Source: Anabaena azotica FACHB-119 (GTDB taxonomy: Bacteria; Cyanobacteriota; Cyanobacteriia; Cyanobacteriales; Nostocaceae). From it: a DNA stretch of 60,463 nt. A program made the position numbers and the translations under genes. How positions within the stretch are numbered: position 1 is the stretch's first letter; every line of letters begins with the position of its first letter. The stretch lies in assembly GCF_014697625.1 (NCBI RefSeq), contig NZ_JACJSG010000048.1, positions 1 through 60,463 on the forward strand. The letters are read 5' to 3'. Under the pieces are notes generated by a model, which saw only the letters and a program-made list of their open reading frames with translations, was not told the DNA's origin and did not search any database. Positions 1 to 8,542 of this stretch are shown here, in pieces.

Positions 1-230
1 TTCAAAGCTTTCACAAAAGAAAACTCATGTCTGAGAACCTTGCTAAGACGATATAAGTCTTTCTGCCCTACACCTCGGTTATCCATCCAAAAACGAATAG
101 CTTTGTTGCGAACGAATTGACAGGTTCTCATCGCCTCATCAATGGCTGCATATTGAGTTGTTTTCCCTTTAGCTTTAAACTCTAAAACAATCATTTTACG
201 TGGAAAACTTCTACACAAATATTCTACCAT
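1..230 (-). CDS. tnpB: TnpB-type RNA-guided nuclease, N-terminal part (runs off the window)
   Basis: The minus strand reads a protein starting near position 230 (or at an internal Met, position 194) containing MIVLEFKAKGKTTQYAAIDE and then CQFVRNKAIRFWMDN. This is the typical beginning of cyanobacterial OrfB/TnpB proteins of IS200/IS605-type elements. Only about 65-75 residues are inside the window, so the RuvC catalytic residues and the guide-RNA region cannot be examined. No tnpA is seen upstream, so this may be a TnpB-only (IS1341-like) element. A GC-rich palindrome just upstream (239-255) fits an element end. Family call is fairly sure; activity is unknown. Confidence 0.75.
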   Translation of the reverse strand, partial: MVEYLCRSFPRKMIVLEFKAKGKTTQYAAIDEAMRTCQFVRNKAIRFWMDNRGVGQKDLYRLSKVLRHEFSFVKAL

Positions 231-238
231 AATCAAAG

Positions 239-255
239 CCGTCCAAGAAGGACGG
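239..255. repeat. Subterminal palindrome of the TnpB element
   Basis: CCGTCC and GGACGG flank a five-base loop, followed by GGCTTTAGACCC. It sits directly upstream of the tnpB fragment. IS200/IS605-type elements end in imperfect palindromes instead of terminal inverted repeats, so this is probably the left-end hairpin. The exact cleavage site is not visible. Confidence 0.45.
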
Positions 256-637
256 GGCTTTAGACCCAGTTTCTTGGTAAATTTCATATTGTCAAAGTAT
301 AAGTATGAGGTATTGTGCTTTTATGGTTTATTGACTGTTAACCGTCAACAACTAATTTAACTTTGACAGCAGTTGATTTGTCACAAGAGAAGATTGGCTA
401 TGTTACTTATGGCTCATAGTAGAAATAAAAGTATAGAAATTCTATTTTAATTTTGAAAAAATGTCGCCACTTTGTAGGCCGATGCACTGCCCACCCTACG
501 TACTATGTTATTAATGTCTCATAGTTAAAAACAAAAGTATTAGTTATAGGCAAATACTGAGTGGTTTCGACAAAACTTTACACAAATTGCCTATTCTTGC
601 TATTAAAATTTTAAAGCTATAGAAGAATGTTACTGCT
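256..637. other. Intergenic, no gene seen
   Basis: AT-rich. Contains two imperfect direct repeats beginning CTCATAGT and ending AAAAGTAT (about 413 and 518), which bracket a short motif (GATGCACTGCCCACCCTAC) that recurs near 54426 and 54460. This looks like dispersed-repeat debris. No open frame or terminator could be supported. Confidence 0.4.
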
Positions 638-1411
638 ATGCAGGATACTAACTCAGCATCTATCACTCCCAGCCAAAACAAAAAGATAATGACTGACGTG
701 CTGCAAATCGGCAATCGTACTATTAAAGCCAGTGAAATCCTTCCCTTACTGGCTAATTATCAACTACTACCCCAATTATTACGAGAATTAATTATTGATG
801 AGGCGATCGCAGCAATAGATTGTCAACCGGAAGAGTTAGCTCAAGCTAAACAGAGATTTTACGCAGAAAAACAGTTAACCCAAGTAAGTGACATTCAAGC
901 ATGGTTAACACAACAAGGTTTGACCATCGAAAAATTAGACAATATTATTACTCGCAAGATCAAGTTAGAAAAATATAAACAAGCCACTTGGGGGCCGAAA
1001 CTGGATGCTTATTTTTTCCAGTTGAAGGGCAAACTAGATAGAGTAATTTATCACCTCCTGCGGACTCAAGATGCAGGGTTGGTGCAAGAACTTTACTTCC
1101 GCCTACAAGCCAAAGAACAGTCTTTTGCAGAGGTAGCACAAAAATATTCTCAAGGCCCAGAAGCCCAAACTGGTGGTTTAGTCGGCCCTGTTGAACAGAG
1201 TACACTGCATCCAGCAATGGTACAGCTACTATCTAATTGTCAACCTGGACAAATTTCACCCCCAACTCGCATTGCTGAGTGGTTTGTAATTGTGCGGGTG
1301 GAGAAGTTTATTCCCGCTCAATTAGATGAACCAATGAAGGCGCGGCTTTTGAATGAGTTGTTTGAGGGTTGGATGCAGGAACAGCAAAAGCAAGTTGTCA
1401 TTAGTCATTAG
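638..1411 (+). CDS. Parvulin-type (PpiC/SurA-like) peptidyl-prolyl isomerase
   Basis: 257 residues. The C-terminal half (about 134-230) has the rotamase pattern: a conserved segment around VIYHLLRTQDAG, then FAEVAQKYSQGPEAQTGGLVG and a helix-strand close ending WFVIVRVEKF. The N-terminal half is helical, as in SurA-like foldases. Such proteins catalyse cis-trans isomerisation of X-Pro bonds. No signal peptide is obvious, so this one is probably cytoplasmic; cyanobacterial homologues are often found beside type I secretion genes, which are not present here. An alternative start is the Met at 689 (MTDVLQIGNRTIKAS), which looks like the true domain start. Stand-alone gene. Confidence 0.85.
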   Translation: MQDTNSASITPSQNKKIMTDVLQIGNRTIKASEILPLLANYQLLPQLLRELIIDEAIAAIDCQPEELAQAKQRFYAEKQLTQVSDIQAWLTQQGLTIEKLDNIITRKIKLEKYKQATWGPKLDAYFFQLKGKLDRVIYHLLRTQDAGLVQELYFRLQAKEQSFAEVAQKYSQGPEAQTGGLVGPVEQSTLHPAMVQLLSNCQPGQISPPTRIAEWFVIVRVEKFIPAQLDEPMKARLLNELFEGWMQEQQKQVVISH

Positions 1412-1749
1412 TCATTGGTCATTAGTGATTTTGTTTGTGCTAAGGCACAAAGTCATTTAAGGGACGTTTGCCTACGGCACGCTACGCGAACACAATTAAC
1501 CCTCCATTCCTCCCACCATCAAACTAACTACAGTTTTGATGGGGGTCTCCTGGAGGTTTAAGATGAATAGTTACTACAGTTAGTAGATTTATGGACAAAT
1601 ATCCTAAATAGCTACTTTACCCGGAGTAATCCGAGAAGGGCAAACTGCTTTTGCCCGCTATCCCTAAGCTAAAAGCCGCAGGGACTACCTTTTTTGTTAT
1701 GTTCATATTAGATTAATTGGGTATATATAAGTAGATTTTCAATAAATAT
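1412..1749. other. Intergenic repeats between convergent genes
   Basis: Starts with imperfect heptamer-like repeats (GTCATTAGTCATTGGTCATTAG) that overlap the end of the upstream gene, then a dispersed motif GCCTACGGCACGCTACGCG of the kind scattered through Nostoc genomes. No gene found; no clear terminator. Confidence 0.45.
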
Positions 1750-2817
1750 TTACAACACCCCTATTTTCAACTCAGAATAAACTGCTAAGGTTTCTTGATT
1801 AACACGCCCAACTGTCAGCCTATCTATATTTTGTTGTGCTTGGTCTTGCCAATGATGTAGTAGACTAGGCTGGCTGAGTAATTTTGTCAGTGCGTTTGCT
1901 AAAGCAGAGCTATCTTTTACTGGCACTAAAACACCTGCCCGCCCATTATCCAATGCTTCAGGTATACCGTCTACATTGGTGGCAATAATAGCACAGCCTG
2001 CTTCACGGGCTTCTGGAATCACTAGGGGAGAAGGGTCACGATGAGACGCGAGTACAAATATGTCTGCGGCTAATAGGTAACGTTGCGGTTCTGGTTGGAA
2101 ACCTGCAAAATGAATGCGTTGGCTAAAACCTGTAGCTTGTGCTTTTTCCTCAAAAATATGCTTTTCGGGGCCATTTCCTACTATATATAGGTGCGCTTGG
2201 GGAAAATCTGAGGCGATTTGCGCGAAAGCTGCAATTAGCTCACTAATACCTTTACGTTGATACATTCCGGCGACTGTAGCGATCGCCGGATGTTGTAATT
2301 CTACAGGTAAATACTCTTTCATACTACGAGTGCGGACACTACCTAATGTACCATTAGATACCACCTGCAGTTTCCGCTCAGGTATGCCACGCCTAGCCAT
2401 TGATTTAGCAACAGCATGACTGACAGCAATGACCCGATCTGCTAATCCCATCAATATGGCACTGCGTTGAAATTCGTTGTGTACGGTGGCGACTAAGGCG
2501 TAGTCAGCAGAGGCTTTAAGAACTCTCCCTAGCACTACCCCCGTCATCATGTGGGCGTGGACGATATCTGGTTGAAATTCTTTGATAATTCCTCGATAAC
2601 GTCGAGTAGCATGAATTAAATTTACAGGTGTTCTAGTTTGGTCTAACTCAAAGTGTTTAACACCATACTTTGTTAATAATGTTTCATATTCTCCGCCAGC
2701 CGATGCTACAGCTACATCATGATGATTTTTGGCTTGTAGACAAGCTAAATCTACAGCTACGTTCACGATACCATTACCAATTTCGCGGACGTGATTCAAA
2801 ATATGTAGTATACGCAT
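1750..2817 (-). CDS. Glycosyltransferase family 4 (GT-B fold)
   Basis: 355 residues. N-terminal Rossmann domain starts RILHILNHVREIGNGIVNVA; the acceptor half contains DIVHAHMMTGVVLGR; the hinge and donor half show KLQVVSNGT, ATVAGMYQRKGISELI, YIVGNGPEK and DIFVLASHRDPSPLVIPEA. This is the GT4 (RfaB/PimA-like) arrangement, a retaining transferase using a nucleotide sugar. The usual E-x7-E donor motif is D-x7-E here (Asp in DPSPLVIPE), a conservative change. Substrate cannot be told. Next minus-strand gene upstream is the beta-propeller protein (265 bp gap), so a shared envelope or exopolysaccharide role is possible but only inferred. Confidence 0.88.
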   Translation of the reverse strand: MRILHILNHVREIGNGIVNVAVDLACLQAKNHHDVAVASAGGEYETLLTKYGVKHFELDQTRTPVNLIHATRRYRGIIKEFQPDIVHAHMMTGVVLGRVLKASADYALVATVHNEFQRSAILMGLADRVIAVSHAVAKSMARRGIPERKLQVVSNGTLGSVRTRSMKEYLPVELQHPAIATVAGMYQRKGISELIAAFAQIASDFPQAHLYIVGNGPEKHIFEEKAQATGFSQRIHFAGFQPEPQRYLLAADIFVLASHRDPSPLVIPEAREAGCAIIATNVDGIPEALDNGRAGVLVPVKDSSALANALTKLLSQPSLLHHWQDQAQQNIDRLTVGRVNQETLAVYSELKIGVL

Positions 2818-3081
2818 CAGACTCAGCTAATATAAGTTCTCATTACAGAAAATAAATCTCTATCTAGTGGCAATTATCCGGAAGTTTTTGTTAATTGTTA
2901 GTTGTCAGTTGTTTTTGCAACAAATACAGCAGGGAACAGGGGACAGGGAACTGGGAACAGGCTTGAAAGTTTTTTGTTACATGGCTTTTGGGTGAAATTT
3001 GTAACTCAATTACCCGCAATCTGCTGTAGCTTATTTCTGGGCTATTTTTATATATTTTGACAACTGACAACTGACAACTGA

Positions 3082-5313
3082 CTAACTAGGTAATCGATAC
3101 ATTATTACTTTTCCTCTGGCGTTCTCTTCCAAAAATACTAAATATTCGCCATTGGAGCGACGAAAAGCGCGGATACCGTAGGGTATATCTATCCAGCCTC
3201 TTTCAGCGCCTATTTCTGAGCCGGGTGTTAATAGTTGAATTGCTTCTCCTGTGCTGGCTTTGTAGACATACACTCCCCCTCTTTTACTATCAGCAGCAAA
3301 AACTCTGTCGCCAACAATATCCATTGCTTTAATGTGCAGTTTGGGATCAGCTTTAGTATCATAAGGTAGGGCTATGCGCCATCTAATTTTTTTGTTTTTA
3401 CTCCAATTGTCGTAACGGATAATTTCTGTACCAACTAATCCCCAATCACCATCAAGATTTGGGCGATCGCTAGTATAACCTCCCAAATACATCACATCTT
3501 GTTTGGGAAAATACTTGATTCTGGTCAAAGTTGTAAAAGGTGCGGGCATAGGTATTTTTCCTCCCGCCGCTTTGCCATAAATTGGACAGCCATTACTATC
3601 TAATTTTTGCCAGGGATAACGTTTGATATAGCCTGCTTCGGCGGCTTGCCAAATATCTCCTTTGCTGTCTATTTCCCAACCCCAAACCGAACTATCTTCT
3701 TCGCCTAAGACTTTGTATTCATCATTTTGAATTGCACCATCACCATTGGTATCATGCCATAACCAACTACCTTTCTTGGGCTGGTCAGCAGGCCAGTCAA
3801 GATGATCTTTGCCAAAGATACCACAAGGAACGGCTATCTCTCCATCAAAACGATAAATTAATAGGCGTTGTGACATCATATCTGAAGAGAGATATAGTAA
3901 CCGCTTCCCACTTAAGCGACGGACAAAGGCGGCTGTGGGTGAGGTGTGTAGCCGTCCATCATCTGGATAGCGGAATTTGTCTAAAGTATATGCTTTATAC
4001 GTCCATTCTTTGCCGTTATTTTTGCTGTAGTCCATGACAAAGTGTTCGTTTTTGGTGAACACATCTCTACCATCAGTATCAGGATCAGCATCGGCGTTAT
4101 CTACGAATTGCAAACCGAGTAAGCGCCATTGGAGTTTTCCTGATGGTGAAAACTTTCTTAAGTCAGTACCTGTGTTATTAAATCCGTTGTTACTGATGTA
4201 AATATTGCCTGCGGTATCTGTACCTACTCCGGTAATACCATAGAGTTTCAAATCTTGGACTTCTCCATAAATACCTGTATAGAGTCCGCCTTTTTCGCCA
4301 AAAGTGCCGACTAGTATAGGTTTGTTGGTGATGTTATAGATGATGACTTGCTGACGCTTACCGTTGTCAGCTACTAATAGTCTACCTTGGTCGTCGAGGG
4401 CGATCGCCGTTGGGTTAGCAACATCGGTAATTTGTTGGGGTAGTCGTTGACCTTGGGGCGAATAACTGACAACTTTTTTGTTTTGAATTATCCATAGGTT
4501 ATTCTGATTATCAATAGCGATCGCACCTGGATCAGTCACTTTAAAGCTGCGTAGTTGCTGCATCGTGTCGATATTGTAAACAAGAATGCGATCGCTAGCA
4601 GGATCACTTACATATAACTCATCGCCTCTGGTTGCTAACCCTGTTACCTCAGTTTTATTATTGATGATGAGCATACTTTTATCCCAACCACGCCCCCCAG
4701 GGAAAGGTGCAGGTTTCCCAGACAAGTCATAGCGCCTGACATTGTACCAAACAGTTCCCTCTGGCGGATAATCTTCACCTGGCTTACCTGAGTTTGACTG
4801 CTGCATAGCCAAATATATGTACCGTTGATTCCCGGTAATAGCTATTCCGCCTAAGCGTCCCCAGCCATGTAAGTCGTCAAGTTTACCAATTACATCACCA
4901 TCTTTATAAATACCTGCTTCTCTACCGCCTTCATCCCAATGACTAGCGACGTAAGCTGTACCATTTGGCGCAACATACATCCCCGCCATGTAAATTTGCA
5001 CCCATTTTTCACCACCAAAACTATTACCTATCCAAGAAGTTTTGTAGGCTGGTTTATTTGCTGTTTTATTTGATTCTTTATTAGTTAGCTGCACCAAGGT
5101 ATTGTGAGTTATTTTCTCAGTAATTGTTGGTACTGTATTGACAACCCAAGGTATATAACTGCCTATAGGATTAATGATTATCACCATCAATATGGTGAGG
5201 ATGAACAGATATATTTTTAAACTGCGGAAGTTGCGATTACGGGTGATTTTTTTAATATACCTAATACAGTTTTGGTAAAAATTGTTAAAGCGTGAGGTTA
5301 ATCTTTTTTCCAT
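3082..5313 (-). CDS. Membrane-anchored NHL/beta-propeller protein with an EF-hand-like loop
   Basis: 743 residues. A single N-terminal membrane segment (about 32-50, IYLFILTILMVIIINP) follows a basic head, so the bulk should lie outside the cytoplasm. The rest is a series of propeller blades, seen in GLATRGDELYVSDPASDRI, GAIAIDNQNNLWII and AIALDDQGRLLVAD, typical of NHL or SMP-30-like repeats. Near residues 519-532 the loop DTNGDGAIQNDE has the D-x-N-x-D spacing of a calcium-binding EF-hand or dockerin loop. No catalytic site recognised. It may bind glycans or calcium at the cell surface. Followed on the same strand by a GT4 transferase. Confidence 0.7.
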   Translation of the reverse strand: MEKRLTSRFNNFYQNCIRYIKKITRNRNFRSLKIYLFILTILMVIIINPIGSYIPWVVNTVPTITEKITHNTLVQLTNKESNKTANKPAYKTSWIGNSFGGEKWVQIYMAGMYVAPNGTAYVASHWDEGGREAGIYKDGDVIGKLDDLHGWGRLGGIAITGNQRYIYLAMQQSNSGKPGEDYPPEGTVWYNVRRYDLSGKPAPFPGGRGWDKSMLIINNKTEVTGLATRGDELYVSDPASDRILVYNIDTMQQLRSFKVTDPGAIAIDNQNNLWIIQNKKVVSYSPQGQRLPQQITDVANPTAIALDDQGRLLVADNGKRQQVIIYNITNKPILVGTFGEKGGLYTGIYGEVQDLKLYGITGVGTDTAGNIYISNNGFNNTGTDLRKFSPSGKLQWRLLGLQFVDNADADPDTDGRDVFTKNEHFVMDYSKNNGKEWTYKAYTLDKFRYPDDGRLHTSPTAAFVRRLSGKRLLYLSSDMMSQRLLIYRFDGEIAVPCGIFGKDHLDWPADQPKKGSWLWHDTNGDGAIQNDEYKVLGEEDSSVWGWEIDSKGDIWQAAEAGYIKRYPWQKLDSNGCPIYGKAAGGKIPMPAPFTTLTRIKYFPKQDVMYLGGYTSDRPNLDGDWGLVGTEIIRYDNWSKNKKIRWRIALPYDTKADPKLHIKAMDIVGDRVFAADSKRGGVYVYKASTGEAIQLLTPGSEIGAERGWIDIPYGIRAFRRSNGEYLVFLEENARGKVIMYRLPS

Positions 5314-5637
5314 AAAAATATTTTAATGGTTAATTAGTGGTGGCATTTAGATGATTATTTAACCACAGAGGCACAGAGACATAATAATACCGCAGGCTAA
5401 CGCACCAACTGATATTTTGCTATTTCATGACTATTTCTGACAACGCACCCGACTAGACTCTGATGCAAATCTATATATAGCAATAGCCAAGACAGTTAGG
5501 ACATGAGGAAATGAAAAAACTTAGACAGCAAAAGACTTTTAACTCTGTCACCTGTCACCTGTCACCTGTCACCTGCTATAAATGATTTATTCTTGAAGTT
5601 TAATGTTATATCAGTAAAATATAAAAATTTTTTTGGT
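5314..5637. other. Intergenic with short tandem repeats
   Basis: Contains a dispersed motif AACCACAGAGGCACAGAG (also seen near 41646) and four tandem copies of TGTCACC at 5546-5573, an STRR-type heptamer repeat. No gene found. Confidence 0.5.
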
Positions 5638-5731
5638 ACAGGACTTATGCAACTGGCACTTGGGGTAGGGTGCGTCAGATGTGGAAAATTCCTTAATTTG
5701 TCGGAAATTATTGGGGCTGACGCACTCTACA
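5638..5731 (+). repeat. MITE-like repeat, AGGACTTACGCA family
   Basis: Begins ACAGGACTTATGCAACTGGC and contains a long inverted repeat, GGGTGCGTCAG ... CTGACGCAC. The same unit occurs in the other orientation at 30119-30213, and related ends bound elements at 11535-11655 and 57179-57301. It is non-coding and probably mobilised in trans by a transposase not in this window. Confidence 0.65.
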
Positions 5732-5844
5732 TTTACTGGTAATTAGGCAGGTGCTGTTAATTTTAAGTATTTTAAAATGCACTGCTTATACCATGCGCGA
5801 ACACAATTTTAAAACTACCTCATGCACAGGCGATCGCTAAGGTA

Positions 5845-6519
5845 TTATTGATGTTCATTGGCTTTATTTTCTTGGTTTAGTTTGCGGTTACGCATTTTGA
5901 GCAAAACTTGCTTAAATCTTTCAAAATCTTCTACACTCAGTTCTGTCTGTTGCCACACTTCCCGTTCCATTAAACGTTCAAACCAACTTTGCAAATTAGG
6001 ATAATTACTAAAACTAATTCCTATTTTTGGCAACAAAGACAAATCTGTTCCCGCCACAATATCCGCCAAAGTAAACTGTTTACCAGCATAATAATAGCCA
6101 TTACCTAAACATTCTGATAAAAATTTTAAACCTTTATCGATATGTTCATTTGCCTGCAAAAACTTGGGAGAATCTTTCGTTTCAAAAAGCAAAGGAATCA
6201 TCTTTGGCAATAGTTCATGTGTAGTTACCATCTGTACCATTCTTACTTTCGCTAAAGATTCAGCATCTGTAGGTAACAGTGCAGGTATAGGATATTTAGC
6301 TTCTAAATAATCCAGAATTGCTAAAGATTCCACTACCCGAAAGCCATCATCTAGAATTACTGGAATGTGATGAAATGGGTTAATCTCTAGAAATTCAGGT
6401 TGCAATTGATCGCCATTGAGTTTCATGAGAACTGGTTCAAATTGAATTCCTTTTTCTAGTAATGTCCGCCATACACGACGAGCCATAGGTGAGCGAGGAT
6501 TGTAATAAAACTTGAGCAT
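5845..6519 (-). CDS. Glutathione S-transferase family protein
   Basis: 224 residues. N-terminal thioredoxin-like domain: KFYYNPRSPMARRVWRTLLE with the Ser in the active-site turn, the cis-Pro segment HIPVILDDG and the glutathione gamma-glutamyl-binding motif VVESLAILDYLE. The C-terminal helical domain follows (about 85-205). GSTs conjugate glutathione to electrophiles such as epoxides. It is the last gene of the TetR-linked cluster; 55 bp separate it from the upstream membrane protein, and an operator-like motif (6541-6554) sits 21 bp ahead of its start. Detoxification is inferred from the cluster. Confidence 0.85.
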   Translation of the reverse strand: MLKFYYNPRSPMARRVWRTLLEKGIQFEPVLMKLNGDQLQPEFLEINPFHHIPVILDDGFRVVESLAILDYLEAKYPIPALLPTDAESLAKVRMVQMVTTHELLPKMIPLLFETKDSPKFLQANEHIDKGLKFLSECLGNGYYYAGKQFTLADIVAGTDLSLLPKIGISFSNYPNLQSWFERLMEREVWQQTELSVEDFERFKQVLLKMRNRKLNQENKANEHQ

Positions 6520-6540
6520 AAGTTTTTCTCTCCCGAAAAA

Positions 6541-6554
6541 GACCGATAGGTTTG
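6541..6554. promoter_or_regulatory. Operator-like site upstream of the GST gene
   Basis: GACCGATAGGTTTG, a degenerate copy of the palindrome GACCAATTGGTCTG found ahead of the TetR gene. It lies 21 bp from the GST start, inside the 55-bp intergenic gap. Binding by the local TetR protein is inferred from the repeated motif. Confidence 0.5.
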
Positions 6555-6573
6555 TTAAACAACAAAAAAAATT

Positions 6574-6996
6574 CTACAAAATACTGTTCAGACAACCAAA
6601 CACAAGTAATAAAGCGCCAACTAAAGAACCAATCGCACCTATCATATTACCTGTATAGACAATTTTATTTTGTACAGGCCCATCATTAGCTAGACCACGA
6701 TGACCTACCCATGCACCATAAGGTAAAGCTATACAAAATCCATATCCTGAAATCACAGATGACCACACCAAAATTGAACTAAACAAAGGGTTTAATTCTA
6801 AACTGGGTAAGACAGCAGAAAAAGCAATCATTGTAGTTCCACCCATTGATAAGCCTGAGTGTGCAACACGCCATCCACGAACAATATCTTCATGAGTTTT
6901 TTGGTTGATAGCTACGCCATAAGGTATTCCTGAAAGTAATCCAATTAGTAGAACTATACCGCCGTGTAGTGTTAAATGAATAGCTAATTGATTCAT
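6574..6996 (-). CDS. Small four-helix membrane protein resembling styrene-oxide isomerase
   Basis: 140 residues with four hydrophobic segments (about 7-27, 48-68, 74-95, 112-134). Features shared with styrene-oxide isomerase (StyC) as remembered: HGGIVLLIGLLSG near the N-terminus, then RVAHSGLSMGGTTMIAFS followed by AVLPSLEL. StyC is a small heme-b membrane enzyme that isomerises epoxides to aldehydes (Meinwald rearrangement). Its neighbours, a GST and a thioesterase, suit handling of reactive epoxide or aromatic compounds. Heme binding and the reaction are inference; similarity is judged by eye and the family could be broader than the enzyme. Confidence 0.6.
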   Translation of the reverse strand: MNQLAIHLTLHGGIVLLIGLLSGIPYGVAINQKTHEDIVRGWRVAHSGLSMGGTTMIAFSAVLPSLELNPLFSSILVWSSVISGYGFCIALPYGAWVGHRGLANDGPVQNKIVYTGNMIGAIGSLVGALLLVFGCLNSIL

Positions 6997-7017
6997 AATT
7001 TAATTGTTATGATCTGC

Positions 7018-7452
7018 TTAATTAGATTTTTTGGTAGTTAAATATTTATGTTGTAGTTCCTCTGGAATAGTGATTGGACGACCAGTTTGCAAATTTACAA
7101 ATGCACCTTTCTGTGTAGCTACTGCTGCTAACTGATTATTAGATAAAATTTCTGCTTGTACAGTCCATTTTAAGCGTCCTAAATCGCTAGCCCATAAGCG
7201 TCCTATTACTTGATCAATTAACTTAATTGGACGTTTATATTCAATTTCCGTCCCAGCAAGTACAGGTACATATCCTTGTTCCATTTGCTGATGAATTGGC
7301 AAATGTTCTTCTAAAAATTTGAGGCGCAAATCCTCTAGCCACTTAATATACACAATATTGCTGACAATTCCAGCAAAGTCGATGTCATAGGTTCTCACAG
7401 GTATTGTTAACACTACTTCTAATGGTCTATGTGAGTTGTTCGTTGTTAGCAT
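7018..7452 (-). CDS. Hotdog-fold acyl-CoA thioesterase (4HBT/YbgC-like)
   Basis: 144 residues from the ATG at 7452, chosen because AGGAG lies five bases upstream; a GTG six bases earlier would overlap this ribosome site. The segment VRTYDIDFAGIVSNIVYIKW carries the conserved Asp of the 4-hydroxybenzoyl-CoA thioesterase group, followed by the long helix and strands GYVPVLAGTEIEYKRPIKL. It should hydrolyse a thioester, possibly aromatic or short acyl-CoA. An operator-like motif (7471-7484) lies just upstream. It precedes the SOI-like gene by 21 bp, so they are probably co-transcribed. Confidence 0.82.
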   Translation of the reverse strand: MLTTNNSHRPLEVVLTIPVRTYDIDFAGIVSNIVYIKWLEDLRLKFLEEHLPIHQQMEQGYVPVLAGTEIEYKRPIKLIDQVIGRLWASDLGRLKWTVQAEILSNNQLAAVATQKGAFVNLQTGRPITIPEELQHKYLTTKKSN

Positions 7453-7470
7453 AATCACTCCTATTTATTT

Positions 7471-7484
7471 CAGACTTATCGGTC
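7471..7484. promoter_or_regulatory. Operator-like site upstream of the thioesterase
   Basis: CAGACTTATCGGTC; its reverse complement GACCGATAAGTCTG matches the TetR-gene palindrome GACCAATTGGTCTG at 10 of 14 positions. It lies 18 bp from the thioesterase start. Confidence 0.5.
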
Positions 7485-7537
7485 GGTTATTACCCAAAAA
7501 ATTATCAGCGTTTTGAGGATGGGTTACGCATATAGCC

Positions 7538-7926
7538 TCAAACTTCTACTTTATAGTTAAGGTTTAATTCATCTCCTGGTACACCTCTAATACCCCAATT
7601 GTGTTTTGGGGTTTCCAAAATTGTAATTTCGATATCATCAACTGCAATTTGCAACTATTTGTTAATTTTCTTAAATATTTCTTGCAATAGATTTTTTTGG
7701 TATCGACAGCACGTCCCTCAAACATAACAATTTCAATAATTAAATAATTTTCAGTTCTATCAGGTGGATAGTAGAAATCGGTTTTATCCAGTGGGAAAAA
7801 CCGATGAAATCTTTTCTCAGGGCTAATCTGTAAAACTTCCACCAGAGAAGCATGAATTATATCTGATAGTTCTGCTTTAATTGGGTTCAGTGTTTTTGCT
7901 AAACCATAAACTTTAACTTGTACCAT
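7538..7926 (-). pseudogene. Tautomerase-family protein, broken by a frameshift and a stop
   Basis: The first ~77 residues (PIKAELSDIIHASLVEVLQI, RFHRFFPLDKTDFYYP, YLIIEIVMFEGRAVDTKK) match the 4-oxalocrotonate-tautomerase-like family (Tautomerase_2). At the A-run corresponding to 7692-7698 the frame is lost by one missing base. In the restored frame the rest of the family is readable: NLLQEIFKKINK, a TAG stop at 7657-7655, then LQIAVDDIEITILETPKHNW and GIRGVPGDELNLNYKVEV, ending at TGA 7540-7538. The restored length is 129 codons, as expected. Two independent lesions argue for a true pseudogene over a base-calling error. The intact-looking frame stops at 7564. Confidence 0.8.
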
Positions 7927-8518
7927 TGATTTTCAGGTTATTTTCTATGTAATGATTAAGGTGATTAACTGCTCTTTGCATATAAACAGTATCGTTATAA
8001 AGCTGACTCATCATCATTGCACCTTCTAAAGTGGCAACTATGATAGTGGCAACTTCATCAGGATTTATATTATTTTGAACCTCTGCTTTCTCAATTCCCG
8101 TTTGAATAACTCGCCGAATCAGATTCAGCCAAGAGTTCATCGCCTGTTGACTACGTTCTCGTAATGCAGGGTGTGCATCATCACTTTCGACAGCCGTGTT
8201 GAGTAGTGGACATCCTCCAGCAATGGGTGGGTTTTCTGCAAAACTACCAAAGACTGCAATTAGTGCTTGGAGACGTTCTATTGCATGGCGCTTGCTACGT
8301 ATGGCTATTCTATAGTGCTTGCTGATAGAGGCGATCGCATAATCAAAAGCCTGTATTGCTAGTTCATCCTTGCTTTGGAAGTGATTGTAAATTCCTCCTT
8401 TTTGCAAACCAGTCACACGCATGATGTCAGAAATCGACGCACCAGCATATCCCTGTTGATTAAACAGTTCCGCCGCTTGTTGCAAGATTCGAGTTTTTGT
8501 TTCTTCGCCTTTAGACAT
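7913..8518 (-). CDS. TetR/AcrR-family transcriptional repressor
   Basis: 201 residues from the ATG at 8518 (MSKGEETKTRILQQAAELF); an upstream in-frame extension to 8575 lacks family similarity. The N-terminal helix-turn-helix is clear: GYAGASISDIMRVTGL then KGGIYNHFQSKDELAIQAFD. The C-terminal ligand domain contains AGGCPLLNTAVESDD. It overlaps the start of the tautomerase pseudogene by 14 bp and opens the cluster. A perfect 16-bp palindrome lies 8 bp upstream, fitting autorepression. Ligand unknown; the neighbours suggest a reactive or aromatic compound. Confidence 0.9.
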   Translation of the reverse strand: MSKGEETKTRILQQAAELFNQQGYAGASISDIMRVTGLQKGGIYNHFQSKDELAIQAFDYAIASISKHYRIAIRSKRHAIERLQALIAVFGSFAENPPIAGGCPLLNTAVESDDAHPALRERSQQAMNSWLNLIRRVIQTGIEKAEVQNNINPDEVATIIVATLEGAMMMSQLYNDTVYMQRAVNHLNHYIENNLKINGTS

Positions 8519-8526
8519 ATTGTTTA

Positions 8527-8542
8527 CAGACCAATTGGTCTG
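8527..8542. promoter_or_regulatory. TetR-type operator palindrome
   Basis: CAGACCAATTGGTCTG, a perfect 16-bp palindrome, 8 bp upstream of the TetR start. Degenerate copies stand ahead of the thioesterase (7471-7484) and GST (6541-6554). Confidence 0.7.

Noticed and set aside
5546..5573. TGTCACC tandem repeats considered as a CRISPR array
   Set aside because: Unit is seven bases with no spacers; this is STRR-type.
7564..7926. 120-residue open frame as an intact protein
   Set aside because: Its C-terminal third is out of frame; the family's C-terminus is readable in another frame, so it is treated as a pseudogene.
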